Positions 13,224-24,683 of a stretch of DNA of 64,000 nucleotides are shown here, one piece after another. The position numbers and the translations under genes were made by a program. Under the pieces are notes generated by a model, which saw only the letters and a program-made list of their open reading frames with translations, was not told the DNA's origin and ran no database searches. Origin of the DNA: Malania oleifera (lineage: Eukaryota; Streptophyta; Magnoliopsida; Santalales; Ximeniaceae); NCBI RefSeq assembly GCF_029873635.1, contig NC_080420.1, positions 51,103,457-51,167,456 on the forward strand. Direction: 5' to 3'. Positions within the stretch are counted from its first letter, which is position 1. Each line of letters opens with the position of its first letter.

Positions 13224-13320
13224 ATGTCAGTTTTAATTTCAAACTAGTGTCTTTCCCAATATTTTAATTTTTCTCATGAAAAAGAAAAAAAAAAAAAAAA
13301 AAAGAGTTTTGAAAAAAAAT

Positions 13321-15161
13321 ATGTCTGCACCTGCACCACGCACGCTTATGGATTTTTTACAGCCCACACGAACTACACAACTATCTTGCATCATATTGCC
13401 TGAGAATGCACAGAACTTTAACATTAAACCTAGAATGATATCCATGATATCTCAATTTTATGGGATGGAGTGTGAAAATCCGTATCAGCATTTAACTGAT
13501 TTTGAGCTTGCATGTGTTACATTCATAGATGAGACTGCTACTAATCAGGCAATTAGATTGCATCTATTTCCCTTTTCATTGAAAAACAAGGTTAAGATGT
13601 GGTTTAATTCTCTTAGGCCTCATTCTATCTCTAGTTGGGCTAATATGCAAAACGAATTCGTATATAAATTTTTTCCCTTACAGAGAACTCAATTTTTGTA
13701 GGAACAGATCAGTCGATTCATGCAAGGAGTTGAAAAAACATTTCATGAAAGCTAGGAGAAAATTAGAGATCTAGTTATTATGTGTCCCCACCATGGATTT
13801 GAATCATGGCGCCTGGTCAACTATTTCTACACTCGCTGACTCCTGAATTGAAGCAATTCATTCATACTATGTGTTTAGGATATTTCTTTGACAAGGAGCT
13901 TGATGAGGCATTGGATTTTCTGGATCATTTAGCTGACTATGCTCAGCAGTGGAACACTAGGATTGACAGAAGACCGATTGCAACTCAACCATTAAGAGCA
14001 ATACATGGTGGAGAGTGGAATGAACTGAAAGATGATTTTTGTGTTGAAGCACGTCTGGCTGAACTCACCAAAAGAGTGAAGGCTATGAAGATGGAAAAGG
14101 AAAATAGTACAAAGCAAGTTTGGAATCAATCTTCCCAGTCCTATGCACCCCTTTATCAACAGTCATATTGTCAGGTTGCCCTTTAGCATCAGTATCAGCC
14201 ACAACAGATCTCTCAAAGTTGTGCACCTTCAGGATTTCAATCTAATGCAACACCTGCTCCACTGGAGTAGTCTCTTGAGGATGCTCTTCAGCAGTTCATG
14301 CAGATTCAAGTCACAACTAACAATCAGTACACTCATGCCATACATGAATTGCGGGACATTATTAATGAAATGAGCACGCATTTGAATATCTTAGAAAAAG
14401 GGAAATTTTTGGTAGAACCTCAGCCTAATCCTCAAGAATACCAGCACCAATAGCAACAAATACATAATATTTCTCTTGAGATAGCGGAGACAGTTATTAC
14501 TTCGAGAAGTGGAAAAGAAGTTTCCAAACTTGAGATACTCATCGACAGACCAGCAGTTGTCTCGACACTTGAAGTCACAACTGAGATAGATGAGGTTAAA
14601 GAAAAATTAGAGGAACCAAGCCCAGAATTAAAGAAGTTAGTTAACGTGGATATCAAGACCAGTAGCGAGTACCAACCTATGGTACCTTACCCTTAGAGAT
14701 TGAAAATCGTGGAACCATTATTCCCTACTGGATTAAATGTCAATGAGTGTAATGCTGAAGCAAATCCCCGCAGTGATAAGGTGATGGGAATACCCGATAA
14801 AGAGGGTGAGCAAAATGGTGAGAGTTTAACTTTCAAGGAACCAGGTAAAAATTCTAATGTTGATGCTTCTGAAGAATCAAAGGTAACTGCTCTGACAACT
14901 TTGCCTCAAAGACTAGTTCTTAAAGAAGTGAATTTCTTGGAAAATATGTTGAATAAAGATCCTTTCTTATTAAAACAAGGAAGGTAGTCTGCACATGTTT
15001 TATCTGGTACCTTGGAACATATTGATTTATTTGAGGCTAACCTTTGTGCAGGTAACAAGACAGATTCATTTTGGCAACTCAAATTTGGATACTCATTGGT
15101 TCAATTTATAAACCTGCATCCACCTGATGAAATTCCTCCAGAGCCACTAGACAAAATGTGA
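13321..15161 (+). pseudogene. Retrotransposon gag with amber stops
   Basis: ATG at 13321 after an A-rich leader. The N-part has FNIKPRMISMI, QFYGMECENPYQHLTDFELAC-like and LFPFSLKNKVKMWFNSL, the plant Ty3/gypsy Gag signature. The second part starts LTPELKQFIHTM and continues to a TGA at 15159. One frame change lies near 13830. All in-frame stops are TAG: 13699 and 13753 before the frame change; 14184, 14268, 14451, 14694 and 14985 after it. No zinc knuckle CCHC was found. Product would be a capsid-like protein; inactive now. Confidence 0.8.
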
Positions 15162-17000
15162 TGTTTTTCTTTCCTTTCTTTTCATTTTGTTTTACTTTGT
15201 TTTATTTTTAGTTAATTTTCAGGTATATTTTTCCTTAGTTTCAGTTTTTCTTTTCCCTTACTTCTCCACCCAGGTACGCTCTACTTCCCCTATGCTTTCA
15301 CATTGAGGACAATGTTCCACTTTAGTTGGGGGGGGGGATGAGAAATTATAAAAAAAAATGAATATGGATGATTAGGCCATGATTAACACTGACTTATACC
15401 CTTTACATACTTATATATAACCTAAGAGTAACACACTCGAGTTATTTATGTGTAGTTTCTCTTTATATGACTTTTTAACTCCATGAAAATTGACTAGTAG
15501 TTTATTCATCGTAAACTGGCTATATAAACTCTTGTATTTACATGGTATCTCATGAGACTAAATATACACATTCACGTGATTTGTAGCACTTAGGGTTCCT
15601 TGTGAGCACTGAGAGAACACTCATGGCGACTATGACACCTTGTGAGATATCCTTGAGCTATTTATCATCCTTTTGAGTGTTGATATCAAATCAGAATTCA
15701 TGAAACTTAGTTCTTTTTTCTTCTGGATACTCTTTGTACACTAGTCTCTATTTTTGACTTACTAGCCTAGAGGTGACATCTAGTGGAGAGATAGAAACCT
15801 AGGTCTTGTAGCCTACTCAAGATGTGAAGGTTGAGCCACCCCTAGAAATAGACTTAGTTCATGGACTACTATTCAAGTTTAATTCCCATTGGTCGTATGA
15901 AGACAACAAAAAAAGTGTAAAGATTGTCCTAATTGACAATGAAAAGACATAAATTAAAGAATGAGTGGAAGAAAGAATAAGAAAAAGAGAAATGCACATG
16001 AAATGAAAGGTTAATATCTGCTCCACACAAATACCACAAAGAGTCAGGGACACGACACATGTTCTCCACACATAAAGACTCCTTAACCGCTTAATGCTTC
16101 AAATGTATTCATGTTTGGTTTGTGAATAAGTTGATCTATGGTGGCCTTGGTTGGATATGGCGAGTAGGTGAGAAGATGCTAGGGTGAAGGACCCGACACC
16201 TCACAAATATGCTGGATCCTTTTTAGACTAGTCCACTCCATACATTTAACGTTTGTTCCTTGCAATATATGGGATGTTTGATCGCGACACTCCTCCTCAC
16301 ATATGACGAGCGAACCCTTTCTTTTTGAGTGTTTTTGAGGGTATACCAGTTAAACCGAGTCAAAATAACCATTCTATAGGTGTCCACTTTGAGGGTATAA
16401 AAATTAAGCCCAATCAAAGCGATTGTTCTATAGGTGTCCATTGGTATCCTGGGTGTAACGAGTCATACACATTACACTTACCATGAGATTTCGCTTGTTT
16501 ATACTCGGATTTATATAACTACATTAATTCTGAATTGTATTGCTGGTTAACTTCATGTGAGTATACTGTTCTTAATGGCTACATAATGATAAGACTTACA
16601 TGAATGACTTGCTTCGGAATTGCGTGAATTGTATGAGCTTGTGTGTAATCTGGTGATATTCATGTATGTGAAATGGTATATTTGTATTGCATGTGCATTC
16701 ATTAAATATTCATGGTGCTTGTGGGTGTCGCCTTGGAAAACCTCACGAGACTACAACTCATCCACTAGGATCGACTTAGGGGTTTAAAGCCTTGTTGCAT
16801 TTGGTAAATGCAACCATGTTTCCCGCGAAAGAGAAGGTAGATAGGGTTTGGTAGTTTTTTTAGCTTTTGGCTCACTCGAGTACTAGCAAAACGTTATGAC
16901 ATGTGGTTTTCACGAGTACTGGAATTTTAGTTGTCACTCTCCTGGTCTGATTGCATTCACGTTATTTGCTGGAAACTAGCAAATCGTTAGTTGCAGGGTG
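15162..17000 (+). other. Non-coding 3' region of the Gag-only element
   Basis: Carries the block cattgaggacaatgttcc and then ttagttggggggggggatga (15321-15340), the polypurine-like signal commonly found after pol in Athila/Tat elements. Here it lies about 1.65 kb before the 3' LTR. No ORF of significance in the rest. Confidence 0.6.
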
Positions 17001-18659
17001 TGATCATGCACCTAAATTGCGTAATTCGGTATTTTAATTCATGCATTGAGACTTATATTTGTAATTAAATGCCTAATTACTCTCAATATTTTAATATTGT
17101 GTTCTATTTATAATATTTGGGTTTATTTTTTATTGTAGGGGAATTATTGGAAGCAAAAATCAACACTACTTCGTATTTTGGGCATAACTTTCTTGTTCAA
17201 GCTCCGATTGAGACGATTCAAAATTCTTGAGAAAGCTGAGGAAGAGATCTACAATTATTGTGTTTCAATATTTAAGAGATATGGGCTTTAGGAAGGCCAA
17301 AATTAGGCTTGTTCTCTGGGAAATAAATAGAAGAAAAAAAAAAAGAAAAAAAATTAATTACCTTGATTTGACTCGGCCATACAGCCGGGTCCTTCAACTT
17401 GGCGCTGGGCATATAGGTTTTTTGGGGGGGGGGGAACTCTCTTTATATAAATATATTCTCTCTCACGCACAACACCCTCCCCACTCAACTCTTCTTTCTT
17501 TTCTCCTTTCTCTTTTCTATTTTTCTCTTCTCTCCACTAGTCTCTCTTCCCTTTTCTCCTTCAATTTCTCTTTACTTTTCTCGGTCTCCCTCTTCTCTCC
17601 TTTCTCTTCCTCTTCCTCTTGCTATACTTCGTGATCTCCTCTCTACTCCGAAGCCCCTATTGCTAGCCCTTCTTCTTCCTACTGCTGCCAACCCATGAAC
17701 ACCCAATCGAAGCCCTCTTCTACAACCAGCCGAGAACCTCCATAGCTGCTGTAACTGTTGCAAACGAAGCCCTCTCTGCTTCAGCCTAAGGTTGCTGTTG
17801 CTGCTCTCCCATACCTGCTACTGCATCAAACCCCCACGGCCTGCTTTACTCTTGCTCTTCTCCTATCTCTCCCATCTCTCTCTCTCTCTCATTTTTATTT
17901 AGTTGTTTTAATTTATTTTAATATACCTTGTTGGAACTTTACTTGGATTTGAGTTTAGTTATTTTTAATTTAAGATTTTGTTTAAGTTATTTATATTGTT
18001 GATTTTAATTTCGTTTTTATTTAAGGTTTCATTGTTGAAATTTAAATACTTGTTTTATTTAAGTTTGATTGTTCAAGCGTGGTTGATTATTATTATTATT
18101 ATTATTATTTAAAATCTTTCTAGAAAATTTAAATAATTGTTGGGTTCCAACTGTCTTAGTTATTATTGTGTTCTAGTTTATTACTTAAGTTGTTAAAGAG
18201 TCAATTTTGATTTCGGTGAAACTATTATTGGGTTGAGTTTAAGTTTTGTTTTCGTGGGTTAAGTTCAATTGTTTAGTTGATGTTTAATTTTAAGGTTGAA
18301 TACTATAGTTAATTAATAAAGTTTTGATCTTTAGGCTTTTGTCTGAAATTTCATACGTAGAATTTATTTATTGTCTAAATAGGACTTAATTACCATCATT
18401 CGTTTCTTGTTATTCTAAGTGCATTAGGTTCTTATTTTATGTTTTAATTTCATCACAAAAATCTCAAACATCTCAGAAAACACGAATTTGAACTATGTTC
18501 AGTAAACCTTTTGTTTCTTATTTTCTTTTGGAATTACACTAAATTTTGGAATTAAACTGCATTTCTTGAGGAGACGATCTGGCCTTTGGGTTAAATATTA
18601 CACAACAGAACTCCTATACTTGGGATAGCTTCCGAGCTACTCATTTTTTGAGTGAGTCA
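17001..18659 (+). repeat. 3' LTR of the Gag-only element
   Basis: Starts TGATCATGCACC and ends GTGAGTCA before the TSD atgat. Matches the 5' LTR apart from point changes and shorter CT tracts, plus an (ATT)n run at 18091-18110 that the 5' LTR lacks. Confidence 0.88.
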
Positions 18660-18664
18660 ATGAT

Positions 18665-19359
18665 TATGATAAAATCAATGATAAAATCTTTTTGAAAGGA
18701 TGAGTGAAAAAAAAAATAAATATCGAATTTCATCCTTACATAATCATCAGATATTTAGGGGAGCAAAGATAGTTGCTTATACTGCTTAGCGTGCTTAATG
18801 AGATTAATCTTGTTTAGTATAAGCAATTCACTTCATCTAAGCTATGATTCAAATTGATAGGGGGAGCATCTAAAATGAAAATTCCATCTTGATGTGCTCA
18901 CCAACCTTTTAAAGCTTATATCTATATTGAAATTCAATGTGGTATGTGCTTACTTAATTATTGCCACTTATTCTTTGATTTGACCATTTGATCCATGTTT
19001 CAATTTTTTTTTCTATATATTCTCCTTGGATCCATATAGTTGTGATTCTGATTATAGTATGAAATTGTGCGTAAATGTTGAATCAGAATGATGTTGCTTG
19101 CATGCGCTTTGTTGTAAAGTTTCGTTTTCAGCAAGAACACCCCCTAGTATTTTTAGAAAATATCATACGGGGGATATATATTTATCTATACTTATATATT
19201 TATGTACATATATTTTATCCTGCAAGAAATTTTTCAAATGGTAAATATATTCTTTATTTCTTGCTTGTGTGTGCAAAATTGCTATACCCAATCTTTTAAA
19301 CTCAAAAGGGGAGTTATGTATTTAAAATATTCAATCAAAAAAGGGGAGTGTTTTAAAAG
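18665..19359 (+). other. 3' non-coding part of the old Copia-type element (middle piece)
   Basis: Contains repeated purine tracts (atagggggagcatc near 18860, aaaggggagttatg near 19303, aaaaggggagtg near 19341). These are characteristic of the 3' region of long Copia elements. No coding. Confidence 0.5.
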
Positions 19360-21436
19360 TGTTGACCTTATAGGTCACACCTGGTTTTGATTATGATAAA
19401 TACTCATTGTATCTAATGGGTGTTTGAAGCTTTGTGCATGACCTAAATTGTCAAGATCATAATGCATATGAACATGGAGCAAAAGAAGATTAAAGACCAA
19501 TTTATATTTAGTGTTGTAATATATATCTTAGTTGCAAAAAGGGTCTGTAATAGTAATTAGGGCTTTTGTATGTAATAATCACACACCTCACATGCATGAT
19601 TAAATACATAAGCTCATAATGCAAATGACCTTAGAAAGACCTTAGGGTTCGGTCGACCGACGCCGAATTTTTTCAGTGTCTTTAGAAGGACCCAAAAATG
19701 ACCCTAGGACACTCACCTTTGCACTCATAAATGTTAGGCACTTGATTATGGTGTTTGTGATTCAAAACAGGACTGAAATGTACACTTTGTGCACTTTCGG
19801 TTGACTTACCTAGGCAGTTCATTCTGCCTCGGTCGACCGAATCGGTCTGAGTCAACCAGTTGACCACAGCCCGATCGATCGAACCTCCTAGGAGTCAAAC
19901 ATTTTACTACCTGGTCGACCAAGGGTCCTCAGGAGAAATCCTAACGGTTTGGTCGATCGAGAGGCTTAGTTCATTTTCCCCTAGTCGACCGAACAGCGGC
20001 GAATTGAAAAATTCGCCTTCCCTTGGTCGACCGATCGAACAATTCAAAAATGGCCCGGTCAACCGAGCCATATGAATTTCAGTCGACCAAAAAGGTTTCT
20101 GGTCGACCGGACCTCTCGGGTTGCCCTGATTTTTTACTGTGGTTAAAATGTTTTAAACAGGGTTAAATGAATTAAAACGCCATTAAACTTTTCTAATTAT
20201 ACCAGCCTTGTCCCCAACGGTCATAATTCATGGGGTGTCTATATATACCCCTTCATTTGGGAAAATTAGCAACTTGATTAAGCAAACAAATTCAAAAATT
20301 CTCTCTCAAGCAAAATACTCTCTACTACTCATATTCTTTCTACAAACACTCTAGCTTACCTTCTCAAGTTCCTAAATCCTCTGTAAGTGTTTTAAGTGTT
20401 TATACAAAAAGGTTTGCTCTCTCATTGTGTGAGATTGAATCAATTTTACGAGAGTAAAACCTAAGTTCTCTTAAGGGGCTTTGCTAATAAGTCTATCCTA
20501 AGAAGACTTGTATTGAACTTCCGAGTATTGCATTTTCGTTGCAATAACTTAGGAAGTTTTGTATTTGTTTTGGGTTGCAAAACGTTTTCTAAACTTACTC
20601 AAATATCTTGTGGGATTTACATTGATATATTTGTGAAAATATATTTGCATTTGTGATATTGGTCTTTGTTGCAATATTTATTCAAATACATATCATTTTG
20701 TTGAATACAAAGATTACATATATCTTGCAAACCAAGCATATACACTATTCACGTGATTGATATATTCTGTACTTTGGAATATTTGAAACTTGAGTGATAT
20801 CTTTGTTTAAGCACCTTGATTGAGAACATCTTAAAATACAAAGATTGCTTGTTGACACTCTCACGTACGCATTACACTGATAGAAAATACAGTTGAGAGT
20901 TGAACTATTTAGACCACGTTGAGCTTACATATTAAATCATTTGTGGTGTATGTGATTGAATGCATTTGGGTACAAATCTGCTTTACGTGAAAGCACTTTT
21001 TTGTTGTACCATTTGATTGTAAAATTTGTGTGATTCCAGGCGTGGCCTGAGGGGGTGGTAATCCAGTCCGGTAAGGATTGTTGTAAAGGTTTAGGTCAGC
21101 CCTGTGCTAATTGACCTGGTTTGTATAGGTGCCACTCCACCCGTTTAAGTGAGCAAGTTATAATGGTAATTCTTGTGCTTGTTAGCCAAGGCGGGGACAT
21201 AGGCAATTGGCCAAACCTCGATAACATATTCGTGTGTCACCCTCTTTTTACTACTTTTTGGTGCTTGTGTAATTGATTAAATTGCTTTATTTACTTTCTG
21301 GTATACATTTACTTTACTTGCACTAGATTAACTATAGGGTTGTGAAAATACTAGTGTTAGGAGATTGACCTAGGGATTAAATTTTTAAAATACCAATTCA
21401 CCCCTCCCCCCTCTTGGGATCACAATAAAGCTAACA
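19360..21436 (+). mobile_element. LTR C: solo LTR, Copia type
   Basis: 2077 bp, TGTTGACC...GCTAACA, with an exact TSD aaaag (19355-19359, 21437-21441) and no internal region. It is a product of LTR-LTR recombination. It holds about 10 GTCGAC-centred motifs at 19645-20110 and a TATA box tatatata at 20240. The frames overlapping it are chance. Confidence 0.88.
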
Positions 21437-21494
21437 AAAAGGGAAAAACTCATTTATGCAAAATGAATATTTTTAGAAAAGGCGACTGTCATTC

Positions 21495-24394
21495 TGTTAG
21501 CTTTGGTGCAATCCCAAGAGGAGGGGTGAATTGGGTATTTAAAAATTATTTCCTAGGTCAATCGATTTAACAGTAGTATTACACAACCTTGGGTCAGACT
21601 ATGCGATCAATAAATAAACATACACATGTAATAAAAGTAAAGTGCGAAAAAGTAAACAATACATGCAATATGTTATCAAGGTTTGACCAAATTGCCTATG
21701 TCCCCGTCTTGGCTACACCAACACAAGGATTCCACTAAAGCTCACTTAACAGGTGGAGCAGCACTGGTTACAACCAGGTCAATTCAAGGGGCTGACTTCA
21801 ACCAACACGCCTCACCAGGATGGTGCACCTAGCTTTCCTAACCAGGTCTAAGCTAGTCCGGGACTATTCAACAGGGCTAGTCTCCCTCTTTAGGCCCGTG
21901 CCTGGAATACAACCAATGTGTATAAAATTTGTACGTGTAAATATGCTTTTATACAAGCATATATGTGCACTAGTATAGCTCAATCAATATTTCAAGTACG
22001 AATGATATGTAAATATGCTCAGTGCTCTAATGTGTGCTAAACACTCAATCAAGTATAGATTATCAATCCAGATCTATAGTGTATATCAAAGTAAGATTTG
22101 AAATACAACACGTGAATAATATAAAATCAGATCAGGGTTTCAATATACAAAGCACAATGGAGTATTTGAAAACTAGCTTTTGAAAAGGATTTTGCACACA
22201 AAAATTATAGGTTTAGGTGTCTTGCAATGACAATGCAAGAACCACAACCTTCTAAGTCTTCCCACACAAGATTTATCAAGTAAAATCGGTGGAAGAACTT
22301 AAGGCTATACTCTCAAATATAATCAATCAAACAATATACCAAATGAGGGTACTAGTTAGTAAGACTAAGCACAATCACTTTAGAAATACTAACAACACTT
22401 AAAAGATCAAGAGAAATGGAGTGTATGAGTGTATGGGAGTAGTATAGGCTAAAAAAAGATTTTTTAAATTAAGAGACTTTTGGCCTTAATCAAAATGCTA
22501 ATCCTTACTAATTATGACAAATGAACAGGTATTTATAGGCAATGAGTATTTTTTTACCGTTAGGAACTCAATGGGAATAATTAAATTTGTTTTAAAAACC
22601 ATTAAGAAAATTAACCAGTTTACCCCATTAAAAAATTGGTAAAAAATATTTTAACCTACGAGGTTCGGGTGCCCAGCCTGAGGTTCGGGTGCCCGAACAG
22701 ACTCACTTAGAAATTGATTTTTAATGGTTTGGGTGTCCGAAGAAACAATCGGTCGGCTGAACAAAAGTCAGTAGCATTTTGTTCATAAATAAGTGGACAA
22801 TCAAATTGAATGTGACCAATTTGTTTATATTTAAAACATCTTAATCTACACTTAGGCTCTTTAGGAGGAATATAAGATTTTAACTCACGTGTAAAGTGTC
22901 CTAAGTAAAGATTAGGTCGTCTAATATTTTTAATACCATTAAAACCAAGACCCACTTTACTTAAGAAGTTTCTTTGGGCACCACATAATTTTTCAAAATT
23001 CTCTTTACCCTTAGTGAATTTAAAAATGATTTTGGAGCTATCCTCCAATTTCCTCTCGAGCTCAACAATAGTAGCATCCTTTTCTTTTAAAATGGAGGTG
23101 TGAGAGGTTTTTTCCATATTAAATAATTTTGACCAATTTTCACATTTCTTTTTCAAATCATTATTTTCTTTGGTAATTTTACCTAACAATTTTGAAACAC
23201 GAATATATTCAAACTGTAATTCTTTAAATGTAGGCATGCAATCAGAATCACAATCATCAGATGAAGAATAAGAAGATAATGGACTAGAAGACAATACCTC
23301 ATCCTCGTGTGCCATCAAGCACAGATTAGCGACCTCCATGTCACTGTGATCTGAATCGAAGTCGCTGCTGCTGAATTTGTCCCATGAAGTTTCAGCCTTC
23401 ATGGCTTTCTTCTTTTTCTTAGCCTTATTTTCAGTAGTGGGCAGTCGGGTTTGATGTGCCCCACCTTGTTGTAGTTGTAGCACGTAGAATCATTTGATTT
23501 TTCTTTTCCTTTATTGGACTCTCCCTTCTCATTTTTGGATTCTCTATATTTTTTATGCGGCCTCCCATTCTTTCTGAAGAACCAGCTGAATTTTCTAGTT
23601 AGCATAGCCATTTCATCATCAGTGTTAGATTCACTGCACTCACTAGATGTGTCATTAGATGCTTTCAATGCAGTCACTTTCTTGGTCCTATTGTGCTCAT
23701 TAAGTCTCTCATTTATGGACAGTTCATAAGTAATCAAGGAACCTATCAATTCATCTAAAGTCAAGGCCTTAAGGTCTCTACCCTCAGCAATGGTCATAGC
23801 TTTGGCTTCCCAAACAGGAGGTAAGCCTCTAAGGATCTTCCTAATCATCCCGAGTAGTTGAAAAAGAACCCGACACAGGTTTGGGTGCCCAAGGGAGATA
23901 CGCTCAAATCAAGTTCGATCGCTCGAAACCCACTCAACCTGTTCAATTTAAGTCCATTTTTGCCTAAATTGATTCCCCTGATTATGTAAGTGATATGGGG
24001 ACTTATTAGTGCACATGTCTTGGGACCTAAGGTCTTTTCAAGTATGCCCAAAACCTGGTGTCGGTCGACCGGGTGCCCTAAGGTCATTCGATCCCTAAGG
24101 TCAATTTACGGCATTTCTGAGCATACCTACCTATCATGTATGATGCAAATTATTACAAGCCATATGGGAGTACAGTCCAAAATAAAATTACATTCCAGAA
24201 TAAAGAAAATGAATAATAATTACAAATACAACACATATTTCTTCATTCTTCTACTTGATCACTGCACGCCATCATGATATATCTTTCAGTATGAATACAC
24301 GTGCACAATGAACCTGCATGCAAGCCTTAGTACAACCATCAGTACCAAGAGTATTTGTCATGATCAAAACTGGGTGTGAGTTATTAGGTCAACA
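21495..24394 (-). mobile_element. LTR E: inverted LTR of the LTR C family carrying a gag fragment
   Basis: The minus-strand start TGTTGACCTAATAACTCACA lies at 24394, matching the start of LTR C. The end GCTAACA is at 21495. An exact TSD cattc flanks it (21490-21494, 24395-24399). The LTR part is 24394-about 23850 plus about 22750-21495; between them is 1.1 kb of Copia gag in the same orientation. The middle of the LTR (the dense GTCGAC array in LTR C) is largely missing. Confidence 0.85.
22707..23848 (-). pseudogene. Copia gag fragment embedded in LTR E
   Basis: Two overlapping minus-strand frames (23848-23399 and 23483-22707) form the middle and end of Gag. They show LRGLPPVWEAKAMTIAEG, LTLDELIGSLITYEL, an acidic Ser-rich stretch, a zinc knuckle CYNYNKVGHIKPDC (third Cys-type position replaced by Tyr) and a coiled coil ending FTKGKENFEKLC. 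The N-terminus is absent. The last 25 or so residues of the frame (after about 22755) read LTR sequence. A frameshift at about 23440 separates the parts. Confidence 0.8.
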
Positions 24395-24683
24395 CATTCT
24401 CCAGTTAAGACTTCTTTTAAAGCCCTCACATATTCTTCTTACCTTAACCTTTTTGCTGATGCCAAAAGGGGGAGAAGTTTTATTGAGCAAAATGTATGAG
24501 TGGTCACTGCCTAGACTAAATGCAAATGATTTTGAAATGTTTTATGTCTTATTTTCTGAATATGCCTAAACTAAATCATTGATCATTGTTTACTTTTTAC
24601 AATATGCATATTCTTAGGGGGAGCCTTTTCAGACTAGACTCATTTGGCTCTTACTTGTTTGTCATCATAAAAAAGGGGGAGAA
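24395..24683 (+). other. 3' end of the old Copia-type element with polypurine tract
   Basis: tgccaaaagggggagaagtt near 24459 and catcataaaaaagggggag immediately before LTR D. This is the purine tract that primes plus-strand synthesis in long Copia elements. It is continuous with 21442-21494 after removal of LTR E. Confidence 0.7.

Larger units (their letters stand above)
11409..18659 (+). mobile_element. Gag-only LTR retrotransposon (TR-GAG-like, Athila/Tat type)
   Basis: 7251 bp with both LTRs and an exact TSD atgat (11404-11408, 18660-18664). The 5' LTR is 11409-13199 (1791 bp) and the 3' LTR 17001-18659 (1659 bp), starting TGAT and ending GATTCA or GAGTCA. A tRNA-Asp-type primer site follows the 5' LTR. 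Only a gag ORF is found inside; there is no protease, RT or integrase. The 2-kb stretch after gag includes a G-rich polypurine tract. Mobility would have needed proteins from another element. Confidence 0.88.

Noticed and set aside
24318-24569. 83-codon frame as a gene
   Set aside because: It spans the start of LTR E and the 3' non-coding end of the Copia element; no domain.
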